Source of the DNA: Vulcanisaeta moutnovskia 768-28
GTDB lineage: Archaea; Thermoproteota; Thermoprotei; Thermoproteales; Thermocladiaceae
Assembly: GCF_000190315.1 (NCBI RefSeq)
Contig: NC_015151.1
Span: 1,054,001 to 1,118,000 of the forward strand
DNA length: 64,000 nt
Reading direction: 5' to 3'
Shown here: piece after piece, positions 54,329-62,742 of the stretch
Numbering within the stretch: the stretch's first letter is position 1
How the letters are laid out: the number at the start of each line of letters is the position of its first letter
Notes under the pieces: model-generated
Told to the model about the DNA's origin: nothing
The model's input: only the letters and a program-made list of their open reading frames with translations
Databases searched by the model: none
Program-made: the position numbers and the translations under genes

Positions 54329-55615
54329 TCATTTATTTCTAATAATTGATAAATACATTCCTAGAACCTCCCTTGCCAATTCACGCTTATTCACTGGACC
54401 AATCCTCCTAATTACGCCATTTCTATCAAGTACTATTACTTCATCCTTCTCCGTACCAAATCCCCTACCCTTACCCACCAGGTGTGCCAGTGCTAGGTCC
54501 CAGTCACCCTCACTAGCCCTCCTCATTGTCCTTGCAATCAAATCCTCCTCAGTAATACCCACCTCAGCCTTATAGGCTATTAGGAAAGTACCTGGCGAAA
54601 ACCTCTTCAGATCCCTAGCTATCTTAGGCGCCTGAATAAGCTCAATAACTACCCTATTCAAGTCACTACTTAATTTACCGCTTACCCTATCCTTAACATA
54701 GAAGTCAAGTGGCGCCGCCGTTAGTATTGCCAAGTCATAATGCCGCTTACTAACCAGTTTAATTGCCGTTTCATACATCTCAAGAATACTCTCAACCCTA
54801 TAAACCTCAGCACCAGGTGGGTCGCCAATGCTTACTGGGCCCTCAATTAACGTGACCCTGGCACCCCTAGCCATCGCCTCCCTGGCAAAGTGATAGCCCG
54901 TTAAGCCACTGCTTGGTGTGGTTATGTATTTAGTGGCATCAATGTACTCATGCGTTGGGCCTGAGGTAATGAGCACGGATAAGCCATTCATGTCCCTCGG
55001 CGATAATAGGTCAATTACCGAGTCAACAATCTCCTGATTAGGCGCCAACTTAGCCTTACCCTCCTCAATCACAGGCTCTACAAGGCGTATGCCCATACTC
55101 CTTAACTTCTCGATATTGGCCTTGACGATTGCATTCCTCCACATGGACTCATTCATTGCGGGAACAAGCAATAGTGGTACTCCTGAGCCTAATGCTGTCA
55201 TTGCACATAGGGTTACTGAAGTATCACTAATCCCATTAGCCACCTTACTAATGGTATTCGCAGTAGCTGGTAGCAAAATCACGGCATTGACTGTTGTGCA
55301 TATGTTAACATGCTCCGCATAACCACTCAATTCCACATAGACGGGATTACCCGTTGCCCACTCCATAACCCTAGGGCCAAGTAGCTTACTCGCTTCCCTG
55401 CTCATGAATGTCATCACGTCAGCGCCATGCCTAATTAATTCCCTGGCAATGTCCGGGACTCTATAAATTGAGATGCCACCAGTTAAGGCCAGGACAATCC
55501 TCTTACCACGCAATAAGTTGCTCCTTGAACTCCTGATTAACTCTATGTCCTCCCTAAAGGACACGATTACTGAGTGGCCACTGATTATTAAGTTGTTCAG
55601 ACCATGCGATTCCAA
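54329..55615 (-). CDS. coaBC: Bifunctional phosphopantothenoylcysteine decarboxylase / phosphopantothenate-cysteine ligase
   Basis: 428 residues. The CoaC half has IVLALTGGISIYRVPDIAR, the catalytic histidine region YAEHVNICTTVN, VILLPATANTISKVANGISD and PAMNESMWRN. The CoaB half starts LSVLITSGPTHEYIDATKYI and has AILTAAPLDFYVKD. The enzyme makes phosphopantetheine for coenzyme A in two steps. The first 30 residues extend beyond the usual start; a Met or alternative start nearer residue 35 is possible. Archaeal enzymes usually use CTP. Confidence 0.93.
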   Translation of the reverse strand: MESHGLNNLIISGHSVIVSFREDIELIRSSRSNLLRGKRIVLALTGGISIYRVPDIARELIRHGADVMTFMSREASKLLGPRVMEWATGNPVYVELSGYAEHVNICTTVNAVILLPATANTISKVANGISDTSVTLCAMTALGSGVPLLLVPAMNESMWRNAIVKANIEKLRSMGIRLVEPVIEEGKAKLAPNQEIVDSVIDLLSPRDMNGLSVLITSGPTHEYIDATKYITTPSSGLTGYHFAREAMARGARVTLIEGPVSIGDPPGAEVYRVESILEMYETAIKLVSKRHYDLAILTAAPLDFYVKDRVSGKLSSDLNRVVIELIQAPKIARDLKRFSPGTFLIAYKAEVGITEEDLIARTMRRASEGDWDLALAHLVGKGRGFGTEKDEVIVLDRNGVIRRIGPVNKRELAREVLGMYLSIIRNK

Positions 55616-55788
55616 TCACTATTCATGGCCCGACCGCCTCATCATCAGTGAAGCAGTGGGTAAACCCGTATTTAAGTCTATGGTGCATAAAGAAATAGAA
55701 AGAATATAAACAACAGCACTTAGACTTTTGATTTAATTTCAATTATTAATTAAGCCCCAACCACAAAACAAATAGGTACTAAGTATTT

Positions 55789-55812
55789 CGTGAAGTTTCA
55801 CGTGAGTTTCAC
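55789..55812. promoter_or_regulatory. Tandem palindromes upstream of the AbrB-like gene
   Basis: CGTGAAGTTTCACG (55789-55802) is a perfect 6-2-6 inverted repeat. It runs straight into GTGAGTTTCAC (55802-55812), a 4-3-4 inverted repeat with the same GTGA...TCAC arms. CTTAAAAA (55833-55840) lies 20 bases on, and the gene starts at 55856 or 55862. Two sites in tandem just outside the TATA box are the usual place for a regulator. The sequence is direct; the regulatory role is inferred. Self-control by the AbrB-like product is an attractive guess. Confidence 0.6.
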
Positions 55813-55855
55813 AATTCAGTTCCACAAAAGACCTTAAAAATCATTAAGACATGTA

Positions 55856-56224
55856 ATGCTGATGGCATTCACAGAGGAAATTAGGGTTGGTAGGAGAGGT
55901 TTACCAATAAATGGGTTCCCATACATGATGAGGATATACATAAATAATCAAGTATTGATACCGGCAAACCTGATCAGGTCTCTAGGACTTGATAGGGTTA
56001 GGTATGTTGACGTAATCATGGAGTATAATGGACAAAAAATAGAGCTAGGCAATGTTAGGTTATTGAAGACTAGGCATACCGACTCAAGGCAATTCACAAT
56101 TCCCAGGGAGGTCAGGGAGAGGTACGGCATTAAACCATTTGATGAGGTAATAATTCACATGATAATACCGAGACAAAAGGCAATGATTAACGCAAGCATT
56201 AGAGGATTAATTCAAATTAATTAA
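55856..56224 (+). CDS. AbrB/SpoVT-like DNA-binding protein
   Basis: 122 residues from ATG 55856; the ATG at 55862 is about 26 bases past the TATA box and would be leaderless. The part from about residue 75, RQFTIPREVRERYGIKPFDE, matches the swapped-hairpin core of AbrB/SpoVT proteins (I-P-x-x-V-R-x-x-Y-G-I-K-P-x-D-E). The first half, IPANLIRSLGLDRVRYVDVI, looks like a second, divergent copy of the same fold. No toxin gene is next to it. It may be a free-standing transcription regulator, possibly of its own palindromic promoter. Confidence 0.65.
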   Translation: MLMAFTEEIRVGRRGLPINGFPYMMRIYINNQVLIPANLIRSLGLDRVRYVDVIMEYNGQKIELGNVRLLKTRHTDSRQFTIPREVRERYGIKPFDEVIIHMIIPRQKAMINASIRGLIQIN

Positions 56225-56426
56225 ATATACACCTTAAATTCCAGCTACGCGAATAAGCAATGTCGTGAGAGTAGTTTCAATAAGCACACCCAAGATACAT
56301 TAATACATTGAAATTGGATCCAGAGGTAACGGTTAAGAGTTTGGGCCTGTTTGGTACCTATCGGATGGTACAGGAGACCACAAAGGTCATGGAGGTACGG
56401 GATTAGTAGGGATTGATTCGCGAAGT

Positions 56427-56777
56427 TCATTCTATTATTGCTCCGTATATTGCGTCAATGCCCAGTTGCCTAGCCCTCTCCAAGGCTTCCCTATCGATAT
56501 TCACGGCAAACATCAACGTCTTCCCAGCCCTCTTATTAAGAACTCTCTCAATAATCCTAGCCTTCTCGAACAACCACTCAACATCCTCGAGCTCAGCATG
56601 CGACTTAACCTCGTCAAACCTACTGCTAAATTCTTGAAAGCCTAACCTAACGTAGTCGGCCAAGGCCTTGATGGTATTGGCCATCGCCTTCGCATCCTCG
56701 CTGCGGGACTCCCCAATGGCCCTCCTCACAGCCCTCTCCACAACCTCCTCAAACTGCTTCAAGTCTATTGAACTCAT
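56427..56777 (-). CDS. Coiled-coil protein, DUF3782-associated type
   Basis: 116 residues. The first 90 are charged helices (FEEVVERAVRRAIGESRSED) typical of the coiled coil found before DUF3782 nuclease-like domains. The end, KTLMFAVNIDREALERARQL GIDAIYGAIIE, is a short alpha/beta module. No nuclease motif is present. The PD-(D/E)XK half lies divergently at 56903-57293, so an old fusion may have been split by inversion. It may act as a partner or be a leftover. Confidence 0.5.
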   Translation of the reverse strand: MSSIDLKQFEEVVERAVRRAIGESRSEDAKAMANTIKALADYVRLGFQEFSSRFDEVKSHAELEDVEWLFEKARIIERVLNKRAGKTLMFAVNIDREALERARQLGIDAIYGAIIE

Positions 56778-56902
56778 GTATTAGATTTGGCGCGGTGCAT
56801 TAAATAGTTTTCATTAGTAATTAAGGGGAGAGGTATAACCTTTAATACAATTACTGTAACCGTACAATTGAGGAATTTGAAGGAGACTTCAATAAATCAA
56901 TA

Positions 56903-57293
56903 ATGACACTTAACAGGAGGTTAGATGCGTTAGGCGCCAGGTGGAGTGTCATTTCCGAGGAGACGTTTAGGAAGGATATGATGGAGTTTTGCCGAAAGAA
57001 TATTTAGCATGGCAAGGGCTGAGAGATGGCCGTATAATGACGTTAATGGCAAGGTTTATGGATATCCGGCCGTCATTGATTTGAATATTGCGATTAGGAA
57101 TGACATGCACGTACTTGTTGAGGTTAAGTCGAGTATTTCAGGGAGTGATGTTGACGGGTTTTGGAGTATTGGTAGGCTCTATGAGAGTAGTGATGTTAGG
57201 CATAGGCTTGTGATTGTCTCGCCATACGTTGATGATAGGGCTGCGGAGCTTTCCAGGGAGTTGGGTATGGAGGTTTACACTGGCGTCACCTAG
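56903..57293 (+). pseudogene. DUF3782 (PD-(D/E)XK-like) gene, frameshifted
   Basis: From ATG 56903, SIMTLNRRLDALGARWSVIS and EETFRKDMMEF are the usual start of DUF3782. In the TTTT run near 56986-56989 the frame is lost. One base fewer restores AERIFSMARAERWPYNDVNG, continuing to GYPAVIDLNIAI, VLVEVKSSISGSDV (the E-x-K of the nuclease motif) and LVIVSPYVDDRAAELSRELG. The N-terminal coiled coil is absent. Translation could restart at the Met at 57009, giving a 94-residue product that lacks the first helix. Loss of function is likely but not certain. Confidence 0.65.
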
Positions 57294-57477
57294 GTGTAAG
57301 CTCGTTGATGCGTGTTTGGCTTGGTTGTTGGTTTTGTTTCCTTGGTTATTTTTGCATGGATTGTTGTGGTGTTAGTTGAAGAGTGGTCAATGAGTTATTC
57401 GGTATTTCATACATTTATTTATTTATTTTCGGTATTTGTATCTGTTGTGTTAAAAGTTTCAATGGGTTGAGGAAGTA

Positions 57478-57813
57478 ATGCTTATTAATTGCCTTTTCAT
57501 GTGGAGTTTAATGAATAGGGATAAGGCTGTTGGTATTGGGTTGCTTGTGATATCAATAGTGATTATACTCGCCTATATATACCTGGCCTTCTTCACGCCG
57601 TATACAACGCTTGTGCTTCAAATAACTGATACGCTGATAATAATCGTGGTCTTCGGAATACTCGCCTGGGTAGGCTACGCACTAGCCACAACACCACCAC
57701 CAAAGCCAATCGAGGAAATCGAGAAGGAGATAGAGGAGGAACTAAAGAAGCTCGAGGAAGAGACAAAACAGGAGCAGCAGAAGACTCAGCAGCAACAACA
57801 ATCACAGCAGTAA
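57478..57813 (+). CDS. Two-helix membrane protein with charged glutamine-rich tail
   Basis: 111 residues from ATG 57478, or about 100 from the Met in MNRDKAVGIGLLVI. The first helix is IGLLVISIVIILAYIYLAFF and the second is TDTLIIIVVFGILAWVGYAL. After TTPPPKP a coiled-coil acidic/lysine segment leads into a glutamine run (QEQQKTQQQQQSQQ). No known family. The tail is probably cytoplasmic and disordered. Confidence 0.6.
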   Translation: MLINCLFMWSLMNRDKAVGIGLLVISIVIILAYIYLAFFTPYTTLVLQITDTLIIIVVFGILAWVGYALATTPPPKPIEEIEKEIEEELKKLEEETKQEQQKTQQQQQSQQ

Positions 57814-57955
57814 ACCACTTCCTAAAGCTAAAAGTCAACTAAAAAGCAGTATAATGACCTTGTTTACAATATACTACCTAAGGCGCTAACGCCGTCAATA
57901 AACACCTACAGAATTAACACCTTAAGTCAAAAATGGCAGTCTTAATTCTCGTACA

Positions 57956-58340
57956 TTACCATAATCTTATACAGCGTACCAATTTTCCTCCGTGCTTCTC
58001 ATATATTGAGCACCTATAATCTACACTTAACTTACTTAGCAATTCCTTCTCGTGGCCATGAACTTCAAATATTAATTCCCTAAATAGCTTAACATTCTTA
58101 TAGTCGTTAAGGATCACGTCGTATTCACATCCTTCACAGTTTATTTTCAGGATACTGGTTCAGCATCATAATTACTGAGTAATTGACCTAGCGTAATTAT
58201 TGGAATATCTACGTAACCATTACTACCAACTCCATATTGCATGTTCGCAGTCTTTGGTGAACTTCACAAAGCCATTGAGAGAAATAACAAGAACATTATT
58301 GAGCTCACCCTAACCAAGCTCTTTTACTATCAATTCTAGT
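57956..58340 (-). pseudogene. FkbM-family methyltransferase remnant
   Basis: On the minus strand several frames give successive pieces of an FkbM domain in order: NNVLVISLNGFVKFTKDCEH, then VDIPIITLGQLLSNYDA, then SILKINCEGCEYDVILNDYK and LIFEVHGHEKELLSKLSVDY to a TAA at 57956-57958. INCEGCEYDVI replaces the usual ID-E-G-E-x-x-V-I block. At least two frameshifts occur, and no start or SAM loop is left. It sits directly before the initiator tRNA gene. Nothing else is seen in this roughly 600-base stretch. Confidence 0.7.
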
Positions 58341-58393
58341 CCTTATCAGGGCCATAACAAGACTTACCCAAGCATCCATAGGGTGGCGAAAGC

Positions 58394-58401
58394 CTTAAAA
58401 G
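58394..58401 (+). promoter_or_regulatory. TATA box of the initiator tRNA gene
   Basis: CTTAAAAG is centred about 26 bases upstream of the tRNA start at 58424, with purine-rich GCGAAAG before it in the BRE position. The sequence and spacing match archaeal tRNA promoters. Confidence 0.6.
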
Positions 58402-58423
58402 CATAGGGAAGGACCCATAAATC

Positions 58424-58497
58424 AGCGGGGTAGGGTAGCCTGGTAGCCTGCGGGGCTCATAACCCCGAGGTCCCCGGTTCGAATCCGGGCCCCGCTA
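58424..58497 (+). tRNA. Initiator tRNA-Met (CAU)
   Basis: A complete cloverleaf. The acceptor arms are AGCGGGG and CCCCGCT, with discriminator A at 58497. The anticodon stem CGGGG/CCCCG has loop C-T-CAT-A-A, and the T arm is CCCGG-TTCGAAT-CCGGG. The A1-U72 pair and the three G-C pairs at 29-31/39-41 mark the archaeal initiator rather than the elongator. No intron and no encoded CCA. It lies between the FkbM remnant and the operator-controlled surface gene. Confidence 0.95.
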
Positions 58498-58610
58498 CTA
58501 ATAATAATTTTATTACCTTGAATTAATGAAAATGCAAAACATGTTCTTTAAGTGTATAATTTCTCATCGTAATTTTCCATTAGTGTTCAGAGGACTTATA
58601 CTTGACCTTA

Positions 58611-58628
58611 GTCACGGTATTTCGTGAC
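58611..58628. promoter_or_regulatory. Operator copy 1: GTCACG-N6-CGTGAC
   Basis: GTCACGGTATTTCGTGAC is a perfect 6-base inverted repeat with a 6-base spacer. It ends exactly five bases before a TATA box CTTAAATA (58634-58641). The same element with the same distance stands before the gene at 60925 (60864-60881). A position directly upstream of the TATA box suits an activator or a repressor blocking TFB. Confidence 0.75.
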
Positions 58629-58633
58629 AAATT

Positions 58634-58641
58634 CTTAAATA
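58634..58641 (+). promoter_or_regulatory. TATA box for the beta-propeller gene
   Basis: CTTAAATA lies five bases after the inverted repeat and 27-34 bases before the ATG at 58668. Predicted transcription starts at about 58660-58666, just before that ATG. Confidence 0.6.
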
Positions 58642-58667
58642 CAGTTTTACACCATGATGGTGCGGTG

Positions 58668-60366
58668 ATGATACGGCCCTAAGTAGGTATTCTATAGGTA
58701 TTGCGTTAATTGTTGCCCTGTTAATCGTAATGCTACCCGGCGGTTTTACCCTTGCTCAATCCGTATTCTCCTTAAACATAGGCTCAGTGACCGCCCTGAG
58801 TATGTACCCAACACCCATAAATGGTCGGTACCTAATAGCCGCTGGCGTTAACTCCGGCGGTCAATACTACGCCTACCTGCTCTCTTGGTCGCCAGGTGGC
58901 GGCCTAAGGACGTTATGGAGCGTAAGTGAGCCTGAGAACGTTGAGTCAATAACCGTTTCACCAAATTACGTTGTTGTGGGCTTGGGCTCTTCAAGTGGGC
59001 AGGGTATTATCAACGTCTATTCAACCAGCGGTAAGGAACTATGGAGCTACACCTTTACTTACGGGTGGACCATCGTAGTTAATGATGTTGCCATATCACC
59101 AAATCAACAATTAATTGCAGCAACAACCGGTGGTCCTTCGGGGCAGCCATACGGTGATTTAACGGTCTTCAACGCAATAACGGGTAATCCCATTTGGAGC
59201 TATACATATGGTACATCACAATTCCTAGGCACTAGGGAAGCCACATTCTCACCTAATGGCAATTACCTCCTCATGATTGCTGGTAATGGGTATGCCAGCG
59301 GTGGTTACGTAATACTATTCAATGCCTATAATGGGCAGGTAATTTGGGATATCAACAACCTAGCTGACCCTTGGGTTGCCTCATTTAGTCCCGATGGGCA
59401 ATACATTGTTGTGGGTGCCGCGAATTCATATGCCTGGGGTGGTCATAACCATGCATACCTAATAAGCATCAGCGGTAATGTGCTGTGGAGTTATACCACG
59501 GGTCCTAATGCACCCAATGCCTGGTTTGACTGGGTATCCACGAATTACGGCGCAACCAAGACCTACGTAGCCGGCAACGGCTACCTATACCTACTTAATA
59601 GTGCCGGTTCCGTAATTTGGCAATATCCACTGGGCTTCGGCAATTCCCCAATCGCTGAGTCTGAGGATGGTAGTATAGTCGCAGTGGCTGAGCTCGGTGA
59701 CAATGAACTACTGGTCTTTAATAGCACTGGGTCGCCCATGACATATACAGTGCCAAGCCAAATAAATAATATGGCAATGAGCAGTGACGGGTCTCTGGTA
59801 GTACTAGGTACGCAATCAGGCGTTACTGCCGTAACGTATCTATCAATAACGCCTGCAGCGCCTACGTATTATAACGTGATATTCACGGAGACAGGGCTAC
59901 CCGGTGGTCTTCAATGGTCCGTGACGCTAAACGGCACGACTGAAACCACAACATCTAATCAATTGGTATTTAATTGAGCATAACCGTAACGCCCATGACT
60001 TACTCCGTGACTTTTGTAGAGAGTGGCTTGCCACAGGATACTCAATGGATTGTTTACCTGAATGGTCATGAAGAGAGCTCAACGAGCAATGAGATAGTAT
60101 TTAATGAGCCTAATGGATACTATCAATTCACAATATCCAGCGTGAGTGGTTATGTACCAACGCCATCTGGCGGTAACGTCACTGTAAATAATGGAAACGT
60201 AATCATCACAGTATACTTCACACAAGCACCAAACTATCAACCACAACCCAAACAAACAACAAGTACCTTTACTCCTGCTCTGACGCTTAATGACCTAATT
60301 ATCGCCATAGTAATACTACTTATTATTATATTAATTATTGAGGTCCTACGATTAAGGAAGAGATGA
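58668..60366 (+). pseudogene. Secreted beta-propeller surface protein, disrupted at both ends
   Basis: The long open frame (58730-59977) is a secreted repeat protein. The signal core SIGIALIVALLIVMLPGGF is followed by several beta-propeller blades with PQQ/WD-like blocks (YVVVGLGSSSGQGIINVYST; PNGNYLLMIAGNGYASGGY). At the 5' end the best ATG (58668) is one base out of frame, near CCC. At the 3' end the frame stops after the module YNVIFTETGLPGGLQWSVTL at a TGA (59975-59977). The next frame (59974-60366) repeats the module (YSVTFVESGLPQDTQW) and adds an anchor helix (LIIAIVILLIIILIIEVL). About 26 codons plus a frame are missing between modules. Confidence 0.7.
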
Positions 60367-60419
60367 TGATTAATATATTATAAGTATAAAATTCAAAATT
60401 ATTCACTATTATTCACTTT

Positions 60420-60837
60420 TCATAACGCCTTGTAGGTTGAGGCACGTATTTTATAATTATCAGGAGTTGTATGAGCTATCAACATACTAGCACTCCTCCT
60501 TATATCATCTACCGCGTATTTAGCAAGTCTTGTACCAATACCCTTACCCTGATAATTATCCTTAATCACGATAGCCATTTCGTAAAAACCATCACCTAAA
60601 TAGATAGCCTCAAGAACGCCAACCAACTCATTGCCCAATTACGCGAATCAGAGAGAAGATTAATCTCACGTATCTCTCGAAATCCTTAAAGAAACTCCTA
60701 AACCTATAATAAATACTTTCTCTGCCCAATGAATTATATAAATCGACTACCATACTCATATCATTACTATCCAACTCCCTAAATTCGAGCTTTATACCTC
60801 TTGATGATTCAGCGTCCGCATTAACCACCATAGGCAT
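60420..60837 (-). pseudogene. GNAT-family acetyltransferase, frameshifted
   Basis: The N-terminal piece (start 60837) has IKLEFRELDSNDMSMVVDLY and RESIYYRFRSFFKDFERYVR. After a shift near 60630-60650 the second piece gives NELVGVLEAIYLGDGFYEMA, VIKDNYQGKGIGTRLAKYAV (the acetyl-CoA loop Q-G-K-G-I-G-T) and HTTPDNYKI. It then ends early, so the usual tail L-x-x-L-G-F is missing. It lies between the two operator-controlled genes. Probably inactive. The target substrate is unknown. Confidence 0.75.
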
Positions 60838-60863
60838 TATTTTGAAGTCAGACTATAAGGTTT

Positions 60864-60881
60864 GTCACGAAACACCGTGAC
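60864..60881. promoter_or_regulatory. Operator copy 2: GTCACG-N6-CGTGAC
   Basis: GTCACGAAACACCGTGAC repeats the arms of the element at 58611-58628 with a different spacer. It too ends five bases before CTTAAATA (60887-60894). The same arms and the same spacing to TATA in front of two surface-protein genes argue for one regulator. Confidence 0.75.
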
Positions 60882-60886
60882 AAAAT

Positions 60887-60894
60887 CTTAAATA
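60887..60894 (+). promoter_or_regulatory. TATA box for the coiled-coil surface gene
   Basis: CTTAAATA lies about 35 bases before the ATG at 60925. Predicted transcription starts near 60915, where an out-of-frame ATG also lies. Confidence 0.6.
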
Positions 60895-60924
60895 CGTATC
60901 TAAAAAGGGATACGATGGTTAATT

Positions 60925-61836
60925 ATGAATATGGGTATGATTGGTTTATTGATTGCCGTGGTCGTTCTGGCCGCCGTCTCTGTTTTCTTTGCGTACCAAT
61001 GGTATACAGCAATACTTAGTTATAGGCCTAAATTTCAATCATTGGAAAGTGAATACGACGCATTACTCTCAAAGTATAACTCATTAATGATTAATTACAC
61101 AAACCTAAAAAGCAACTATAATTCCCTAGAGGATAATTATAATACCCTACAATCCCAATACTCCTCATTACAAAGCCAATACAACACCCTACAGTCAAGG
61201 TATAATTCATTAATGACCAATTACACTAATCTGCAGTCCCTGTACAATGCATGCACATCCATGCAGACCCCCTACACAACCTCGGGAACACCAACAACAT
61301 TACCCTCCGGCACTTATTACGGCTTCGACATAGGAACATACACACCCTATGCAAGTTCATCACTCGGGCCAGGCACGTACACCTTTACCACACAAATCCC
61401 CACGACAATTTATTTAATCATTAGCCCACAGCTCATAACTTACAGTGTATATTACAACCCATATTTACCGCAGGGTACCCTCGTCTTCATGGGGGAGAAC
61501 TCAATCACATTAACTCTCAATAGGCCTGAAAATATAACTATACTAACGCCAATACAAACGCAGATAACCATAACCTATAATGGTAAGACATTATATACAA
61601 CTACAATGCCGAACTCCCTTAATAGTCAAAATAGTTGTGGTTATAACGGTTATCCATATGGATATCAGGGATGTGGCCCCATATATCTAGTACTATGGTT
61701 GACCGATGGTACTCATTACTTTTACATAAGTGGCGGCCCATTCTGTACAGGGTTTACAGCAAACCCAGTAATGGGTTCGGGGACCATACCCATTGGTTCA
61801 GCCAATACTTGTTCAGGTGTAACTATTAATGGTTAA
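60925..61836 (+). CDS. Membrane-anchored coiled-coil surface protein
   Basis: 303 residues. A signal anchor (GLLIAVVVLAAVSVFFAYQW) is followed by about 75 residues of a coiled coil. It is built from a seven-residue unit of the type Y-N-S/T-L-x-S/N-x (YNTLQSQYSSLQSQYNTLQ). A threonine/proline/glycine-rich linker follows, then an external beta-rich domain with several cysteines (CGYNGYPYGYQGCGP; FCTGF; TCSG). The layout suggests a stalked, disulfide-stabilised head. It carries the second operator and ends tail to tail with 61845. Function unknown. Confidence 0.7.
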   Translation: MNMGMIGLLIAVVVLAAVSVFFAYQWYTAILSYRPKFQSLESEYDALLSKYNSLMINYTNLKSNYNSLEDNYNTLQSQYSSLQSQYNTLQSRYNSLMTNYTNLQSLYNACTSMQTPYTTSGTPTTLPSGTYYGFDIGTYTPYASSSLGPGTYTFTTQIPTTIYLIISPQLITYSVYYNPYLPQGTLVFMGENSITLTLNRPENITILTPIQTQITITYNGKTLYTTTMPNSLNSQNSCGYNGYPYGYQGCGPIYLVLWLTDGTHYFYISGGPFCTGFTANPVMGSGTIPIGSANTCSGVTING

Positions 61837-61844
61837 TTAACTCG

Positions 61845-62657
61845 TTATACATTCCCATAATTAAAAGTAACGGTCTTTATTTGTATTGGTATTTTTAGTG
61901 TTCCTGGTGGTGTTAGTGATAATCCATGGACTATGTTATACTTTTTGCTTAGGCTTGTCTTCACTGAGCCGTAACCGGTTAATTCCACCTCGCCAAGGCT
62001 TATTCGTCCTCTTGTGCCGTAATTCCTCGGTATCCTTATTGAGACATCCTTAATATTATTAAGGACGTCCAGGCTGAAGTAGTCCCTTGGTGGGTAATAA
62101 TATAGGTTAAACGAGTAATTATAATTGAAGGTGCCTCCTGGACTCACCGGTTCTCTTAAATTAAAGATAAGGTCGCACATATTTAATGGGCACTTATCCC
62201 TTTCTAACCTCTCCACCACCTTAACATCCCCACACCTAAACCTTAGTGGTTCATCCCAATCAATGTCCCCATAAACCCTAACAAAGACATTACCAATGTC
62301 TAAAAAACCAGTGTTCTGCATCGTTATGGACACGTCATGTCTCATAACCAAGTAATTACTCGTAAACCTCTCAACACTAAACGTAATCCTCTCCCTACTA
62401 ATTAAGCTCCTATGCAATATGGGCAGTGCCACGTCGTATCCCCCACCATCAACGCACCTAATTATAAACCCCATCCTAATCCCCCTATTCAATACCCTAA
62501 GAAGCCTCTGCTGATGCCAAGACGTAAGCCTCATCAAATCAGTAAATTTAGCGCAAGGAGAATAAAACGCCAACCTAGACATAACCGCCAGCAGGACCTG
62601 AAGGTCAGCATCAAGATAATACCTCCTAAGCTGCACACATAAATCAACATCTATCAC
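61845..62657 (-). CDS. Hypothetical protein with winged-helix-like N-terminus
   Basis: 270 residues. The first 75 look like a winged helix: VLLAVMSRLAFYSPCAKFTD, then LMRLTSWHQQRLLRVLNRGI and a beta hairpin MGFIIRCVDGGGYDV. The rest is a beta-rich region with Y/F-rich strands (FNYNYSFNLYYYPPRDYFSL). No signal or anchor. The gene is next to the operator-controlled surface genes, so it could be their regulator, but that is only an inference from position and fold. Confidence 0.55.
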   Translation of the reverse strand: MIDVDLCVQLRRYYLDADLQVLLAVMSRLAFYSPCAKFTDLMRLTSWHQQRLLRVLNRGIRMGFIIRCVDGGGYDVALPILHRSLISRERITFSVERFTSNYLVMRHDVSITMQNTGFLDIGNVFVRVYGDIDWDEPLRFRCGDVKVVERLERDKCPLNMCDLIFNLREPVSPGGTFNYNYSFNLYYYPPRDYFSLDVLNNIKDVSIRIPRNYGTRGRISLGEVELTGYGSVKTSLSKKYNIVHGLSLTPPGTLKIPIQIKTVTFNYGNV

Positions 62658-62742
62658 TTAAAAACTTACCCAAAATATAATTCACCAATATTATTTTTAA
62701 ATTCAACATTAAAATTATAATAAAAACACTTATTTCTAAATA

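Noticed and set aside
55789-58628. One common operator for the AbrB-like gene and the two surface genes
   Set aside because: The arms share CGTGA/TCACG letters, but their order and spacing differ (CGTGAA-2-TTCACG against GTCACG-6-CGTGAC), so they are probably different sites.
61060-61240. Tandem DNA repeat or CRISPR-like array in the coiled-coil gene
   Set aside because: The repetition is a seven-residue protein heptad pattern (YNSLQSQ type); the DNA units differ and there are no spacers.
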